From: Antarcticimicrobium sp033791545
Lineage (GTDB): Bacteria; Pseudomonadota; Alphaproteobacteria; Rhodobacterales; Rhodobacteraceae
NCBI GenBank assembly: GCA_033791545.1
Contig: JASJGL010000153.1
Coordinates: 1 to 43,364, forward strand
Reading direction: 5' to 3'
DNA length: 43,364 bases
Each line of letters opens with the position of its first letter. Positions within the stretch are counted from its first letter, which is position 1. Position numbers and translations under genes: made by a program. The notes beneath the pieces are model-generated. The model was not told the origin of the DNA. It was given only the letters and a program-made list of their open reading frames with translations, and made no database searches. Shown piece after piece: positions 1 through 8,705 of this stretch.

Positions 1-3
1 TTC

Positions 4-441
4 ATGTCCGCCCTCCCCGACCCGTACAACCAGCCGCAGTTTTATGACGGCGTCCCGACCAAGCGCCTGATCGCCTGGCTGTTCGACAGCGCGGTCACCT
101 TTGTGCTGTGCCTTGGCGTCGTGCTCGCTACCGCCTTTGTCGGCCTGTTGATCTGGCCGTTTCTGTTTCTGGTGCTGGGGTTTGCCTATCGCGTCGTGAC
201 CCTCGCGAACGGCTCGGCCACATGGGGGATGCGCTTTGCCGGGATCGAATTGCGCGACGCGGCCGGTGCTAGGTTGGATCTGGGCGGGGCCGTGGCCCAT
301 ACCGCCGGCTACACGATCAGCATCGCATTCCCGATCCTGCAGGTGATCTCCGTGGTGATGATGCTGACCGGGGCCCGCGGTCAGGGTCTTACCGATACGT
401 TTCTGGGCACAGTCGCCCTGAACCGCCGGGCATTGTTCTGA
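4..441 (+). CDS. RDD family membrane protein
   Basis: A 145-residue integral membrane protein of the RDD family. The N-terminal part carries the family hallmark, an Arg shortly before an Asp in the first membrane segment (KRLIAWLFDS, about residues 20-29). Two closely spaced hydrophobic segments follow (about 30-65) and a third near 100-125. RDD proteins have no settled function; some have been linked to ion or osmolyte transport. The frame is open to the left edge, so an upstream start cannot be excluded, but the length fits a complete short RDD protein. It lies 94 bases before bpt on the same strand, an arrangement I recall as common in Rhodobacteraceae. Confidence 0.85.
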   Translation: MSALPDPYNQPQFYDGVPTKRLIAWLFDSAVTFVLCLGVVLATAFVGLLIWPFLFLVLGFAYRVVTLANGSATWGMRFAGIELRDAAGARLDLGGAVAHTAGYTISIAFPILQVISVVMMLTGARGQGLTDTFLGTVALNRRALF

Positions 442-535
442 TCCCGTCTACGGTAAGGGTCCGGCCCATCGAATCATGGGTTGGCGGGCCTTGGATGCAT
501 TGCTATCATCTCCCCCACAACCCTGCGGGAGACCC

Positions 536-1357
536 ATGCGTCACACTCTGCCAATCGCGCCGCAATTCTATGTCACGGCCCCTCAGCCCTGCCCCTATCT
601 GGATGGCCGGATGGAGCGCAAGCTGTTCACCGCGCTTCAGGGTGACGGCGCGGAACGGCTGAACGATGCGCTGTCGCAACAGGGGTTTCGCCGCTCGCAA
701 AACGTGCTCTATCGCCCGTCTTGCACCGACTGCGCCGCCTGCCTTTCTGCGCGGATCGACGTGGCGGCGTTTCGCCCGACGAAAAGCCAGAAGCGCGCGC
801 TCAAACGCAATGCACATCTGGCCCGGCGCGCCACCTCGCCCTGGGCGACCGAGGATCAATACGCCCTGTTCCGCCGCTATCTGGACGCGCGCCATGCCGA
901 TGGCGGCATGGCCGATATGGATGTGTTCGAATTCGCCGCGATGATCGAGGAAACCCCGATCCGCTCGCGCGTGGTGGAATATACCGACCAAGACACGCAA
1001 AAGGTGATCGCGGTCAGCCTGACCGATGTGCTCGAGGATGGGGTGAGCATGGTCTATTCCTTCTACACCCCCGACATGCCGCAGGCCTCGCTGGGCACAT
1101 GGATGATCCTTGATCACATCGCAATCGCGCGCGAGAACGGGCTTCCCTACGTCTATCTCGGCTATTGGGTGCCCGGCAGCCCCAAGATGGGGTATAAATC
1201 CAAGTTCTCCGGGCTTGAGGTTTATGCTGGCGGGCGCTGGCAAAAGATGTCCGATCCCGAGACATTCTCGTCCGCCGATCACCCGCCCGGCGGCGAACCG
1301 ATCGCCGAACAGGTTGCCAATATCTCGCTCCCCGACCGGCGCCCCACCCGCGCCTGA
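536..1357 (+). CDS. bpt: Aspartate/glutamate leucyltransferase (arginyltransferase family)
   Basis: A 273-residue aminoacyl-tRNA-protein transferase of the bacterial N-degron pathway. Family members move Leu (Bpt) or Arg (Ate) from charged tRNA to N-terminal Asp/Glu of proteins, marking them for ClpS/ClpAP. The N-terminal cysteines expected for the family are visible (Cys19 and the cluster Cys63, Cys66, Cys69), and the C-terminal half has the conserved segment YLGYWVPGSPKMGYKSKF. I start at 536 rather than the upstream in-frame ATG at 476, because a GGGAG ribosome site lies just before 536 and MRHTLPIAPQFYVT matches the usual N-terminus. The choice of Leu over Arg as donor is by analogy with other bacterial members. 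Confidence 0.92.
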   Translation: MRHTLPIAPQFYVTAPQPCPYLDGRMERKLFTALQGDGAERLNDALSQQGFRRSQNVLYRPSCTDCAACLSARIDVAAFRPTKSQKRALKRNAHLARRATSPWATEDQYALFRRYLDARHADGGMADMDVFEFAAMIEETPIRSRVVEYTDQDTQKVIAVSLTDVLEDGVSMVYSFYTPDMPQASLGTWMILDHIAIARENGLPYVYLGYWVPGSPKMGYKSKFSGLEVYAGGRWQKMSDPETFSSADHPPGGEPIAEQVANISLPDRRPTRA

Positions 1358-1470
1358 CCCCCTTGCCGCAGGCGACGCCGTCCTCCCTTTCTTGACCACC
1401 CCACCTGGAACCACCGGGTCTCCCTTTCGCCGTGCAAACGCGCCTGTAACGGCCCCCATCCAATCGAACC

Positions 1471-1527
1471 TTTTTCTGGCCTGAAATACTCCGGGGGAGT
1501 CGCCGCAGACGGCGGGGGCAGAGCCCC
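1471..1527 (+). repeat. Dispersed GC-rich intergenic element, copy A
   Basis: Begins TTTTTCTGGCC, continues with the core AAATACTCCGGGGGAGTCGC, then a short GC palindrome and GGGGGCAGAGCCCC. The same layout recurs at 27067-27125 (opposite orientation) and 35008-35068. This copy lies between the convergent bpt and dctM genes. I see no coding potential in it. The internal GC palindromes could fold in RNA. Confidence 0.7.
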
Positions 1528-1586
1528 TCTTCTCCCACACGGTGCACTCTCGGCCCCGTTCTCATCCTCCAACAGCGCAAATGACA

Positions 1587-1607
1587 AGGGGGCCCAAAAG
1601 GCCCCCT
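1587..1607 (-). terminator. Hairpin terminator after the TRAP operon
   Basis: GGGGGCC and GGCCCCC pair (seven GC pairs plus one AU) around a five-base loop, 28 bases past the dctM stop. There is no strong T run on either strand, so it may act with Rho, or on transcripts from both convergent genes. Confidence 0.6.
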
Positions 1608-1634
1608 CGCTTATTCGTTTGGCTGCGCTGCGCC

Positions 1635-3989
1635 TTACTTGGGCATCAGATCCGGTATGATGGTGACAATGCCCGGGAAGAACCACAGCAAGGCCAACCC
1701 GCCGACCTGGATCAGCACAAAGGGCAGGACGCCGCGATAGATATGGCCCGTGGTTACCTCGGCCGGGGCCACCCCGCGCAGGTAGAACAGCGCAAAGCCG
1801 AACGGCGGAGTCAGGAACGAGGTTTGCAAGTTCACCGCCACCATGATCGTCACCCATTTCGGATCGAACGACCCGCCATAGATCACCGGCCCGACAATCG
1901 GGATCACGATGTAGATGATCTCAAGGAAATCCAGCACAAATCCAAGGATGAAAAGCACCAGCATCACGATCAGGAACACCGTGAATTCGTTGTCAAAGCT
2001 CTTCAGGAATTGCTGGATATAGTGCTCGCCGCCAAAGGAGATCACCACAAGGTTCAAAAGCTGCGATCCGATCAGGATGGTGAATACCATCGAGCTGACC
2101 TTGGCCGTCTCGCGCACGACCGGGGAAAGAACACCGCCGGAGTACAGCACCCAACAGCCGTAAAACAGCCCGAACAGCGCATAGAGATAGGTGCCATAGG
2201 CCCCGAAGAACGCGATCCAGCTTTCAAGGCTCGCCCCCTCCTGCGAGATGCGCAGGTCGAAATTGACCCCGATCAGGATGCAGATGATGATCGCGAAGGT
2301 GGTCCAGATGATCACATGGGTCGAGCGGCCCTGCTCCTGCTGCTTGCGGTAGGCGGCCAGCATGATCGCGCCCGCTGCGCCCAAGGCTGCGGCCGGGGTC
2401 GGGTTGGTGATGCCACCCAGGATCGAGCCCAGCACCGCCACGATCAGCACCAGCGGCGGGAACACCACCCGGATCAGATCGTTCTTGGCGAGCCGTGCCG
2501 CCCCATGCTTGCAGCCGTATAGCACCAGCACGAAGGGCAGTGCCATCAGCAGCACCGTCACCCCCGAAGAGGTGGTGGGTGCCACCAGCGTCACATCCAC
2601 CATTGCGACCAGCAACAGCCCCACCGCGCCCAGGATCAGCGGCTTGGGATCGGACGACGGCGAGATGCCGCGCGCCAACACCAGCACCAGACCCAGCAGG
2701 ACCATCAGCACCGAGATGCCGGTGCCGATCGGCGCTGCCGCCGCGATCATGTCGCTGCGCGCTTGCACCAATTCCTCGTCGGTCAGCTTGCGGCTTTCCT
2801 GATCGCCACCGGCGGCATCAATCGCCGCCTGTTCCGTTACCGCCGTGTCCCAAGCCTTTTGACCGTGCAACTCGATCATCGCGCCCTTGCACTCGGGTCC
2901 CACATTGGTGCGCAGGCTGGCGGCCTCGCCAACGTTGGAATAGCTCGACACCGTCAGGCTCTGGCTGCCGATCAGGCCGACATTGGCCAACAGGATAGCG
3001 CCGCCGATCAGGGCGATCGGGGCGGCCACGAACCAGCCCAGCGCTTCGTTGCGGGTGATCGGCTCGTTGCTGGCCTCTCCCATTGCAACCGCCGGGGCCT
3101 TGCTTGGATTGAGCAGCGCATAGACAAAGGCATACAGCGCATAGAGCATCGCCAGCAAGATCCCGGGCAGCAGTGCCGCCTGGAACAGCGTACCAACAGA
3201 GACCACCGCCGGCTCACCGAGATAGGTCAGCGCATCGGAACAGCCTGCCGCACTGGCGCGGGCCTCTTGCGCGGTGGAATACAGATCCCCCGCCAACGTG
3301 CCCAACAGGACGATCACGATGGAGGGCGGAATGATCTGCCCCAGCGTACCCGAAGCGGCAATCACCCCGGTCGCCAGTTCCGGCGAGTAGTTGTTGCGCA
3401 ACATCGTGGGCAGCGCCAGCAGACCCATGGTCACCACCGTGGCGCCCACGATCCCGGTCGAGGCCGCAAGAAATGCGCCCACAACCACGATCGACACCGC
3501 CAGCCCGCCCGGAAGCGGCCCAAAGACGCGCGCCATGGTGGTCAGCAGATCGTTGGCGATTTTCGAGCGTTCCAGCGTGATGCCCATCATCACGAACATC
3601 AGTACCGCAAGCAGGGTCTCGATCGACTGGCCAGCGAACACCCGTTCGTTCATCCGGTTGACGATGAACGAGACATTGCGGTCCAGCGCCAACTCCCAGC
3701 CGCCGGGAAACAGCGACTCGGCCACTCGTGGCAGGTCCGGATATCGGAAGGTGGATATGGCGTCGGGTTTGACCCCCGCACCGACCAGGTCGGTATACGC
3801 TTGTGAAGAGGTGTCGATCGCCTGGTGGATCAAGATCCCTGCACTGTCGAGTCCGGCGATGATCCCAAACGAGATGATCCCGGCCCCGCCGATTGCAAAC
3901 GCCACCGGAAACCCCGACAGGATGCCGCCGAACAGGCAGAGAAACAGGATAATCAGGCCGAGTTCGACGCCATCAAGACCGAATAGCAT
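1635..3989 (-). CDS. dctM: TRAP transporter large permease, long form (DctM)
   Basis: 784-residue membrane subunit of a tripartite ATP-independent periplasmic transporter, which uses an ion gradient to import substrate delivered by the binding protein. Typical DctM proteins are near 430 residues. The conserved half-signatures are present (SGTLGQIIPPSIVIVLLG about 213-230; GSILGGITNPTPAAALGAAG about 521-540). They are separated by some 290 residues instead of a much shorter gap. The extra part holds a polar stretch (about 345-415) flanked by additional membrane helices. There is also an unusually long soluble loop near 55-120. Starts 17 bases after dctQ stops, in the order dctP-dctQ-dctM. The long form goes with an equally long DctQ here. 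Substrate is inferred from DctP. Confidence 0.9.
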   Translation of the reverse strand: MLFGLDGVELGLIILFLCLFGGILSGFPVAFAIGGAGIISFGIIAGLDSAGILIHQAIDTSSQAYTDLVGAGVKPDAISTFRYPDLPRVAESLFPGGWELALDRNVSFIVNRMNERVFAGQSIETLLAVLMFVMMGITLERSKIANDLLTTMARVFGPLPGGLAVSIVVVGAFLAASTGIVGATVVTMGLLALPTMLRNNYSPELATGVIAASGTLGQIIPPSIVIVLLGTLAGDLYSTAQEARASAAGCSDALTYLGEPAVVSVGTLFQAALLPGILLAMLYALYAFVYALLNPSKAPAVAMGEASNEPITRNEALGWFVAAPIALIGGAILLANVGLIGSQSLTVSSYSNVGEAASLRTNVGPECKGAMIELHGQKAWDTAVTEQAAIDAAGGDQESRKLTDEELVQARSDMIAAAAPIGTGISVLMVLLGLVLVLARGISPSSDPKPLILGAVGLLLVAMVDVTLVAPTTSSGVTVLLMALPFVLVLYGCKHGAARLAKNDLIRVVFPPLVLIVAVLGSILGGITNPTPAAALGAAGAIMLAAYRKQQEQGRSTHVIIWTTFAIIICILIGVNFDLRISQEGASLESWIAFFGAYGTYLYALFGLFYGCWVLYSGGVLSPVVRETAKVSSMVFTILIGSQLLNLVVISFGGEHYIQQFLKSFDNEFTVFLIVMLVLFILGFVLDFLEIIYIVIPIVGPVIYGGSFDPKWVTIMVAVNLQTSFLTPPFGFALFYLRGVAPAEVTTGHIYRGVLPFVLIQVGGLALLWFFPGIVTIIPDLMPK

Positions 3990-4006
3990 TCTGGCTGTTC
4001 CTTGCT

Positions 4007-4933
4007 TTAGTGAGCGCCTTCATAGGCTTCTTCGCCCTCGCCAAGGCTGTCCTTGTCGAGGTACTTGAATTCGCTGGCCTTGCCTTCGCGGAATTCGAGA
4101 TAGGATCGGTACAACACGGCAATGGCTTGCAAAAAGATCATCGCGGCAAAGCTGCACAGCAGGATCTTGAACAGGAAATAACCGTTGAACCCGTTTGGGC
4201 TGAACCCGATGGTTTCAACGTTCCAGCGCAGCGCGCGGGATTTCATCAACAGCCGCTCCAACGTGTCGCTGGCCGAAGGGTTCGGCACGATCAGGTGACG
4301 CCACAGGAAGAACCAGCCGTACAGCCAGATCAGCACCGCCATCGGCATCATGAAGACCACCGAACCGAGCATGTCGATCACCTTCTTGGCGCGGAAGCTG
4401 ACCACGGAATAGAACAGATCAACCCGCACATGCCCGCCCTGCACAAAGGTATAGGCAGCGCACAGCGCCACGACCATCGCGTTGTAAAGCTTCAGCTCCT
4501 CAGCGAACCAGCTGATATCCTTTTGAAAAGACAGGCCAAAGCCGAACACCAGATCCGGTCGCGCAAAGATGCGCTGCACGAACACGATGACGACCTGTTG
4601 CAGCACCATGATCAGACCGGCCCAGGCAAAGAACCGCCCGATCGTATTGGCAAAGCCTTCCAGCCCGCGCACGACCGCCCATAGAACGCTGTTCTTCCAC
4701 AGGCCGATGATCGTGACGATCAGGAACAGCGTGAAGACAACGAAAAAGAACTCTGTCGATCCACCGTAATAGACGAACCGCATGATCGCCTGCTTGTCGG
4801 ACCAGTCCAGCCACAACTGCGGATTGCTGATCGCGTAACCGACATTATAGAACGCCAAGGCGATATTGCTAAGAACCCAGGAGAGTCCGTCCAGCAATGC
4901 CCCGAACGTCCCGTTGGCGGCTGTTTCATCCAT
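4007..4933 (-). CDS. dctQ: TRAP transporter small permease, long form (DctQ)
   Basis: 308-residue small membrane subunit of the TRAP transporter, partner of DctM. Usual DctQ length is about 160-200 residues. This one has an N-terminal extension (about 1-115) with its own hydrophobic segments before the region that looks like the DctQ core (VFGFGLSFQKDISWFAEELK onward, with membrane helices near 150-170, 185-205 and 245-265). The core motif GGHVRVDLFY is typical of the family. The start at 4933 gives MDETAANGTF. It follows dctP after a 135-base gap holding two hairpins, and is tightly followed by dctM. Confidence 0.88.
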   Translation of the reverse strand: MDETAANGTFGALLDGLSWVLSNIALAFYNVGYAISNPQLWLDWSDKQAIMRFVYYGGSTEFFFVVFTLFLIVTIIGLWKNSVLWAVVRGLEGFANTIGRFFAWAGLIMVLQQVVIVFVQRIFARPDLVFGFGLSFQKDISWFAEELKLYNAMVVALCAAYTFVQGGHVRVDLFYSVVSFRAKKVIDMLGSVVFMMPMAVLIWLYGWFFLWRHLIVPNPSASDTLERLLMKSRALRWNVETIGFSPNGFNGYFLFKILLCSFAAMIFLQAIAVLYRSYLEFREGKASEFKYLDKDSLGEGEEAYEGAH

Positions 4934-4959
4934 GGCCGATGCCTCTGATTAGCTAGTGA

Positions 4960-5042
4960 GCCGGGGTGCAATCCCGGCGGCGCGGAGCAAACTGCCCGGC
5001 CACCTGAACGCAGATGTGGATGCGCCCCCGCCGATTGCGGGG
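4960..5042 (-). promoter_or_regulatory. Two intercistronic hairpins between dctP and dctQ
   Basis: GCCGGG/CCCGGC pair at 4960-4978 and CCCCGC/GCGGGG at 5026-5042. Neither is followed by a T run, so they look less like full terminators than like mRNA-stabilising or partial-termination structures. Such structures commonly let a binding protein be made in excess of its membrane subunits. That role is inferred. Confidence 0.5.
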
Positions 5043-5068
5043 ACACACCCTTTGATGATCGTGTCAGA

Positions 5069-6154
5069 TCACAGACCGTAGACGCGGTTCCGCTGGGCCG
5101 AATAGGCCCCTTCAGACCGGCTGATCCAGCTGGCGGAACGGGCCATCGACGCCATGTAGCTGTCATAGCACTTCTTGTAGAACTCGTCGTCCATCGGGGC
5201 TTCGACGACCTCTTTCGCGGCGGCGCCGAACGCATCCCAGACCGAATCGGGGAATTCCAGCACCTTGACGCCACCAGCCTGCAGACGCTGCAGCGCGGCC
5301 GCGTTGTTGGCCATGAACAGCGACATGGTCCAGATGTTCGAAGCGCGCGCGGTCTGCTCGACCACCGCCTGCTGCGACGGTGTCAGGCTTTCATAGACAT
5401 CAAGGTTGAGGTTCAGCGTCAAGATCGGACCGGGCTCGTGGAAGCCGGCGGTGTAATAGGTCTTGGTGATTTCCTGGAAACCGGCCTTCTCGTCCGCCCA
5501 GGGACCGATCCACTCGGTGCCGTCGATCGCCCCCGAGGACAGCGCCTGATACACTTCCGCGCCCGGCAAGTTTTGAACGCTGGCGCCCAGTTTGCCCAGC
5601 ACCTGGCCGCCTTGGCCCGGCATCCGGAATTTCAGACCCTGAAAATCTTCGGGGCCATTGATTTCCTTGTTGAACCACCCACCCGACTGCGGGCCAGTGC
5701 TGCCTGCGGCAAAGGATTTCAGACCGAAGATGGAATACAGTTCGTCCGCCAGCGCCATCCCGCCGTCTTGGTAATACCAGTTGTTGAATTCCTGGAAGGT
5801 CATGCCGAACGGCACCTGCGAGAAGAACGACAGCGCCGGGTGCTGGCCGAGGAAATAGTAATCCACGGCGTGATACATATCGGCCTGACCAGCCGAAACC
5901 GCATCGAACACCTCGAACGCGCCAACCAGTTCCCCGGCGGCCTTCAGTTCGACAGTCAGATCGCCACCGGTCAGCGCAGTGATCGTGTCAGCACAATATT
6001 GGGCGCTGTCATGCACGCCAGCCAGACCGCGACCCCAAGTGGAGACCATGGTCAGGGTACGCTTGCCCTGCGCATAGGCCGGTGCGGCCAGTGCGGTTGC
6101 AGCTGCAGCCGAGCCGCCAAGTGCGGATGTTCTCAAAAAAGAACGACGATCCAT
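5069..6154 (-). CDS. dctP: TRAP substrate-binding protein, TakP-like (DctP family)
   Basis: 361-residue periplasmic solute-binding protein. The N-terminus MDRRSFLRTSALGG is a twin-arginine (RRSFLR) signal with a hydrophobic core and a cut near AYAQG, so it is probably exported folded. Later features match the TakP/FcbT1 branch that binds 2-oxo acids and other monocarboxylates: GTEWIGPWADEKAGFQE and YYTAGFHEPG. The frame stays open far upstream, but a GGGAGG ribosome site lies just before the ATG at 6154 and the signal peptide fixes the start there. First gene of the TRAP operon, divergent from the sensor kinase. The substrate class is inferred from family motifs. Confidence 0.9.
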   Translation of the reverse strand: MDRRSFLRTSALGGSAAAATALAAPAYAQGKRTLTMVSTWGRGLAGVHDSAQYCADTITALTGGDLTVELKAAGELVGAFEVFDAVSAGQADMYHAVDYYFLGQHPALSFFSQVPFGMTFQEFNNWYYQDGGMALADELYSIFGLKSFAAGSTGPQSGGWFNKEINGPEDFQGLKFRMPGQGGQVLGKLGASVQNLPGAEVYQALSSGAIDGTEWIGPWADEKAGFQEITKTYYTAGFHEPGPILTLNLNLDVYESLTPSQQAVVEQTARASNIWTMSLFMANNAAALQRLQAGGVKVLEFPDSVWDAFGAAAKEVVEAPMDDEFYKKCYDSYMASMARSASWISRSEGAYSAQRNRVYGL

Positions 6155-6325
6155 TTCGGTTTCCTCCCATTTGGATACATTCTTCAATCCCCGCGCCTTG
6201 ACACGGGGAAGGTGAACGCAAGTTAGCCGGTAGATTTGCAGAGCGAAATACCTAGTTGTACGTAGTCGCTGCGCAAAATCTGGGCGCAAACGGGGAAATC
6301 GGTATATCTTTGTACAACATACGCC
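6155..6325. promoter_or_regulatory. Divergent control region, TRAP operon / two-component system
   Basis: The 171 bases between dctP and the kinase gene must hold both promoters. The sequence TTGTAC occurs twice on the plus strand, at 6256-6261 and 6310-6315; the second is inside the palindrome TTGTACAA (6310-6317). They are 54 bases apart, about five helical turns. They are candidate binding sites for the response regulator encoded next door. I could not pick out convincing -35/-10 boxes. Confidence 0.45.
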
Positions 6326-7828
6326 ATGCCACAGCGCCCCGCCGTGAAACAGCAGGCCATTGATTCGCCCCCCCCAACAGGCGATGGTCGGGGCATGAGA
6401 CACCTGCGCGAGGCCCTCTCCCTGAGTTATGGACAGAAGATCTTTCTTCTGGCCTCGGTGCCGTTGTTGCTGGCCGGGATCGCGATCTCTGTGCTGGTCG
6501 CCAGCCAGGCGCGGCAATTGGCCGAAAGCGAGATCCATGCGCTCGAAAACAAGCTGTTGGAGGCCAAGAAGGCTGAGTTGCGCAACTATGTCACCCAGGC
6601 GCGCAACGCCTTCTACTTCATCTATGGCCCCGCCGCGCCGGATGACGAACGCTCCAAGGAACGTGTGCTGCAGATCCTTGCCGCGATGATCTATGGCGAC
6701 GAGGGGTTCTTCTTTGTCTACGACTATGACGGCACCAATCTGGTGTCGCCGCGCCAGACCGAGTTCATCAATCACAACTGGGCCGGGCTGGGCGACAGCG
6801 AAGGCACCCCGATCGTTGACGCCTTCATCAACATCGCCCGGCAGGGGGCGGGATGGCACGAACACCTCTGGCCAAAGCCCTCGACCGGGGAAGAGGCCCG
6901 CATGGTCACCTATGTGCTGGGGCTTCAGGACTGGCAATGGGCAGTGGGCACCGGGGTGTTCATAGATGACGTGCTGGCCCAGGTCGCCGCCTCGCGCGCC
7001 GAGGTCGAGGCCCGGGTGCAGCGCACCTATTCCTATATCATCTCGATCACGCTGGCCGCGCTGCTGCTGGTGTTCGGCTCGGGCATGGTGGTGAATATCC
7101 GCGAACGCCGGCTTGCCGATGCCAAGCTCAAGGAACTGACCCAGCGCGTGTTCGATGCCCAGGAGGAAGAGCGCGGCCGCGTCGCGCGCGAGTTGCATGA
7201 CGGTATCAGCCAGATTCTGGTCGGGGTGCGCTATGCGCTGGACAATGCCCGCCGCCGGTTGCAGCGCGGCGATCATGACGGCGCCGAGGGGCCACTCGAC
7301 AAGGGCATCGGCTATCTCGGCAGCGCCATCACCGAGGTGCGCCGGATCAGCCGCGATCTGCGCCCCGGCGTGCTGGACGATCTGGGCCTTGGCCCGGCGA
7401 TCAAGGCATTGGCCGAGGATTTTCAAGAGCGCACCGGCATCCAGACCGATTTTTCCACCGTGGTGTTTCGCAACCGGCTGGATCAGGACGCCAAGATCGC
7501 GCTCTATCGTATTGCGCAAGAGGCGCTGACCAATGTCGAACGCCATTCCGGCGCGACCAAGGTCACGGTGGATCTGCGCGGGCACAAGAAAGGCGCCACC
7601 CTGCGCATCGCCGATAACGGGCGCGGCTTGGCGACACCGCCGGGCGCCGCCGGGCCGGGGCTGGGCCTGCGCAACATGCAGGAACGGATGGAACAACTTG
7701 ACGGCACATTGAAAATTCTGTCATCACGCAGCGCGCAAGGTGGCACAGTGATCGAAGCCAGCTTGCCCCTCAGCCACCTGCTGCCGCCCGAAGACGCGGC
7801 CACGCCCAAGATCGAGGCCCAGACATGA
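6326..7828 (+). CDS. Sensor histidine kinase, Cache domain, NarL/DegS type
   Basis: 500-residue membrane sensor kinase. Order: cytoplasmic N-terminus, membrane helix about 37-59, periplasmic single Cache domain about 60-230 (FFFVYDYDGTNLVSP, then WAVGTGVFIDDV), helix about 236-257, dimerisation/phosphoacceptor helix with His291 in RVARELHDGIS, and an ATPase domain with an N box (EALTNVERHSGA), DNGRGL and GLGLRNMQERM. sCache_2 domains of this kind often bind small carboxylates, which agrees with the divergent TakP-like transporter. The ATG at 6326 lacks a clear ribosome site; an ATG at 6395 (MRHLREALSL) is a good alternative. Its last four bases overlap the response regulator start. Confidence 0.9.
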   Translation: MPQRPAVKQQAIDSPPPTGDGRGMRHLREALSLSYGQKIFLLASVPLLLAGIAISVLVASQARQLAESEIHALENKLLEAKKAELRNYVTQARNAFYFIYGPAAPDDERSKERVLQILAAMIYGDEGFFFVYDYDGTNLVSPRQTEFINHNWAGLGDSEGTPIVDAFINIARQGAGWHEHLWPKPSTGEEARMVTYVLGLQDWQWAVGTGVFIDDVLAQVAASRAEVEARVQRTYSYIISITLAALLLVFGSGMVVNIRERRLADAKLKELTQRVFDAQEEERGRVARELHDGISQILVGVRYALDNARRRLQRGDHDGAEGPLDKGIGYLGSAITEVRRISRDLRPGVLDDLGLGPAIKALAEDFQERTGIQTDFSTVVFRNRLDQDAKIALYRIAQEALTNVERHSGATKVTVDLRGHKKGATLRIADNGRGLATPPGAAGPGLGLRNMQERMEQLDGTLKILSSRSAQGGTVIEASLPLSHLLPPEDAATPKIEAQT

Positions 7829-8469
7829 CCGCACCGATCCGCGTGTTGATCGTCGATGACCACCCGATGGTGGCCGAGGGCATACAGTCTATTCTTGAAA
7901 GCTATGACGATATCGAGGTGGTCGGCACCCTTGGCGATGGTCAGGCGGCGGTCGATCAGGCCGAGGCGCTGAACCCGGATGTGATCCTGATGGATCTGAA
8001 CATGCCCCGGCTTGGTGGCCTCAGCGCCACCGAAATTCTGCTGGAACGCGCCCCCGGCGCGCGCGTCCTGATCCTGTCGATGCATGACAGCCCGGAATAT
8101 ATCGCCTCGGCGCTGAGCCATGGCGCTGTTGGCTATGTGCTGAAAGACGTGCCCACCGACGAGATCAAACAGGCAATCGACACCGTGATGCGCGGCGAAC
8201 GCTATCTGTGCACCGGCGCCAAAGGCTCGCTTGAACCCAAGACCGGCGATGGCCGCGAACAACTGACCGGGCGCGAACAGACCATCCTGCTGCAACTGGC
8301 ACAGGGCAAATCCAACAAACAGGTGGCGCAGGCGCTGGAAATCTCGGTGCGCACGGTCGAAACCCACCGCAAGAACATCAAGCGCAAGCTCGGCATCTCC
8401 TCCACCGCCGGCTTGACGCGCTATGCGTTGGAACATGGCGTGCTGCAAGGCACCGGCGTCGGATTCTGA
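7825..8469 (+). CDS. Response regulator, NarL/LuxR family
   Basis: 214-residue DNA-binding response regulator. The receiver domain (about 1-120) has the acidic pair Asp11-Asp12, phosphoacceptor Asp57 in DVILMDLNMP and the conserved Lys in GYVLKD. The C-terminal LuxR helix-turn-helix (about 148-205) has LTGREQTILLQLAQGKSNKQ and VRTVETHRKNIKRKL. ATGA overlap with the kinase gene indicates translational coupling and a cognate pair. The likely target is the divergent TRAP operon, based on position. Confidence 0.93.
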   Translation: MTAPIRVLIVDDHPMVAEGIQSILESYDDIEVVGTLGDGQAAVDQAEALNPDVILMDLNMPRLGGLSATEILLERAPGARVLILSMHDSPEYIASALSHGAVGYVLKDVPTDEIKQAIDTVMRGERYLCTGAKGSLEPKTGDGREQLTGREQTILLQLAQGKSNKQVAQALEISVRTVETHRKNIKRKLGISSTAGLTRYALEHGVLQGTGVGF

Positions 8470-8601
8470 CAGCGCGCGCGGGCCCTCCCTGCCCCCGGCC
8501 TGCCCCCCGGATTTTCCCGGAAGTGTCCCTCTTCACCGGGAACAGCGAAAGAAAATGTCCCAAAACCACCCCCGGGCGCAGTTTTTCCACAAACTTGCCG
8601 G

Positions 8602-8630
8602 TTGACGCTCCCCGGCCCTGCACATAAGCT
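8602..8630 (+). promoter_or_regulatory. Candidate ilv promoter
   Basis: TTGACG at 8602-8607 as -35, followed after 15-17 bases by an AT-rich -10 candidate in CATAAGCT (8623-8630). This would start RNA just before the leader peptide ribosome site at 8644. The remainder of 8470-8601 shows nothing I can assign. Confidence 0.45.
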
Positions 8631-8651
8631 GCGACGCAGCAAAAGGAGCCT

Positions 8652-8705
8652 ATGGCCATGGCCAGTCTAGTCGTAATTGTAGGAATCATGCGCATGGGCC
8701 GGTAG
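8652..8705 (+). CDS. ilv leader peptide (attenuator peptide)
   Basis: A 17-residue ORF, MAMASLVVIVGIMRMGR, preceded by AGGAG at 8644-8648. It contains Leu-Val-Val-Ile-Val and a further Ile, encoded partly by codons that are rare in this GC-rich sequence (CTA at 8667, GTA at 8673 and 8679). That composition is exactly that of leader peptides controlling branched-chain amino acid synthesis: a ribosome starved of Leu, Val or Ile charged tRNA would stall on this run. It is directly followed by an intrinsic terminator and then ilvI. The peptide itself needs no further function. Confidence 0.85.
   Translation: MAMASLVVIVGIMRMGR

Noticed and set aside
1542..2522. A 326-codon open frame on the plus strand opposite dctM
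   Set aside because: His/Asp/Arg-rich translation typical of the antisense of a GC-rich membrane protein gene; no ribosome site and no domain.
6155..7696. An N-terminal extension of dctP of more than 500 codons running through the divergent kinase gene
   Set aside because: The Tat signal peptide and GGGAGG site fix the dctP start at 6154; the extension is antisense to the kinase.
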